Assembly: GCA_902561095.1 (NCBI GenBank)
Contig: CACEOF010000005.1
Coordinates: 1 to 64,000, forward strand
Length of the DNA: 64,000 bases
Reading direction: 5' to 3'
Origin: an uncultured Pelagibacteraceae bacterium
GTDB lineage: Bacteria; Pseudomonadota; Alphaproteobacteria; Pelagibacterales; Pelagibacteraceae
Part shown: in pieces, positions 63,743 through 64,000 of the stretch
Layout of the letters: each line of letters starts with the position of its first letter
How positions within the stretch are numbered: position 1 is the first letter of the stretch
The notes under the pieces: model-generated
Databases searched by the model: none
What the model saw: the letters and a program-made list of their open reading frames with translations, nothing else
Told to the model about the DNA's origin: nothing
Position numbers and translations under genes: made by a program

Positions 63743-64000
63743 TTATTCTACAATTTTTTTAAGTGTTTCCAAAACTTCTTTAGCATGATCTTTAACTTTA
63801 ACATTATTCCAAATCTTTAAAATTTTTCCTTTTTTATCAATTAAATATGTAGATCTAATTGTGCCCATAAATTCTCGACCCATAAACTTTTTTTTACCCC
63901 AAACTTTATATTTTTTAAGAAGTTTTAATTCTTCGTCAGCTAGTAAATCAAATTTAATTTTATATTTATTTCTGAATTTATCATGACTTTCTAAATTATC
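63743..64000 (-). CDS. bcp: thiol peroxidase Bcp, C-terminal part (truncated by window)
   Basis: The last 85 residues of a peroxiredoxin Q/BCP-type protein, running off the right edge. Visible motifs are SHDKFRNKYKIKFDLLADEE, KVWGKKKFMGREFMGTIRSTYLID and the end KVKDHAKEVLETLKKIV, the classic BCP C-terminus. The peroxidatic Cys lies outside the window. Reduces hydroperoxides with thioredoxin. Convergent with amtB across the terminator. Confidence 0.9.
   Translation of the reverse strand, partial: DNLESHDKFRNKYKIKFDLLADEELKLLKKYKVWGKKKFMGREFMGTIRSTYLIDKKGKILKIWNNVKVKDHAKEVLETLKKIVE

Noticed and set aside
1..64000. CRISPR arrays, insertion sequences, prophage or toxin-antitoxin modules
   Set aside because: No regularly spaced direct repeats, transposase or integrase motifs, or paired toxin/antitoxin ORFs were seen on either strand.

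Overview
The window looks like a chromosomal segment of a SAR11 bacterium (Pelagibacterales, Alphaproteobacteria). Base composition is very AT-rich, genes abut or overlap by a few bases, and no intergenic gap exceeds 300 bases. Marker content fits: a SUF-only Fe-S operon headed by an IscR-type regulator, a TPP riboswitch in front of a ThiV-like sodium symporter, a DmdA-like demethylase beside isocitrate lyase, a solo glnA, AmtB, and many substrate-binding proteins. I saw no tRNA, rRNA, CRISPR array, insertion sequence, phage gene or origin. The assignment rests on gene recognition by eye, not on a database search.

Layout. 1-4.3 kb holds housekeeping genes: a partial AsmA/YhdP-like protein, tyrS, anmK and a small alpha/beta hydrolase. 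4.4-10.6 kb is one tightly packed operon, iscR-sufB-sufC-sufD-sufS-sufU-sufT-sufA, behind a promoter that carries a near-consensus IscR type-1 site. 10.7-14.7 kb has a 56-codon ORF, glnA, a YbaK-type deacylase, an EamA transporter and a homocysteine methyltransferase.

14.7-43.2 kb is a sugar and polyol island. It contains inositol genes (iolG, iolE, iolD, two further Gfo/Idh/MocA oxidoreductases), two D-2-hydroxyacid dehydrogenases, an HpcH/HpaI aldolase plus aldehyde dehydrogenase, and a ribose/inositol-type ABC importer with FucU/RbsD and ribokinase. It continues with an L-rhamnonate-dehydratase-like enzyme, a PdxA-family dehydrogenase, a TctCBA transporter, an SDR, a ROK kinase, a glucose-type ABC importer, an aldose-1-dehydrogenase-like SDR and a tartrate/D-malate dehydrogenase. 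Together these suggest uptake of sugars, inositol and sugar acids and their oxidation by non-phosphorylative routes. All three substrate-binding protein genes are followed by an intrinsic terminator, which should give more binding protein than membrane subunits.

43.2-64 kb: a secreted pentapeptide-repeat protein and a small partner; TPP riboswitch and thiV; a periplasmic thioredoxin; an ABC-2 exporter; dmdA-like; aceA preceded by a 53-aa ORF and divergent from an ScfR/RamB-type regulator with five TTTACAA motifs between them; a YbbAP-like ABC system divergent from tesA, their start codons overlapping; metallo-hydrolase, TPR and SRAP proteins; rhlE; rseP; HU; amtB with a highly structured 3' region; and a truncated bcp at the right edge. 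The accessory catabolic island and several regulatory elements (IscR site, riboswitch, terminator inside tctB, aceA/scfR motif cluster, amtB 3' region) are the most informative parts.
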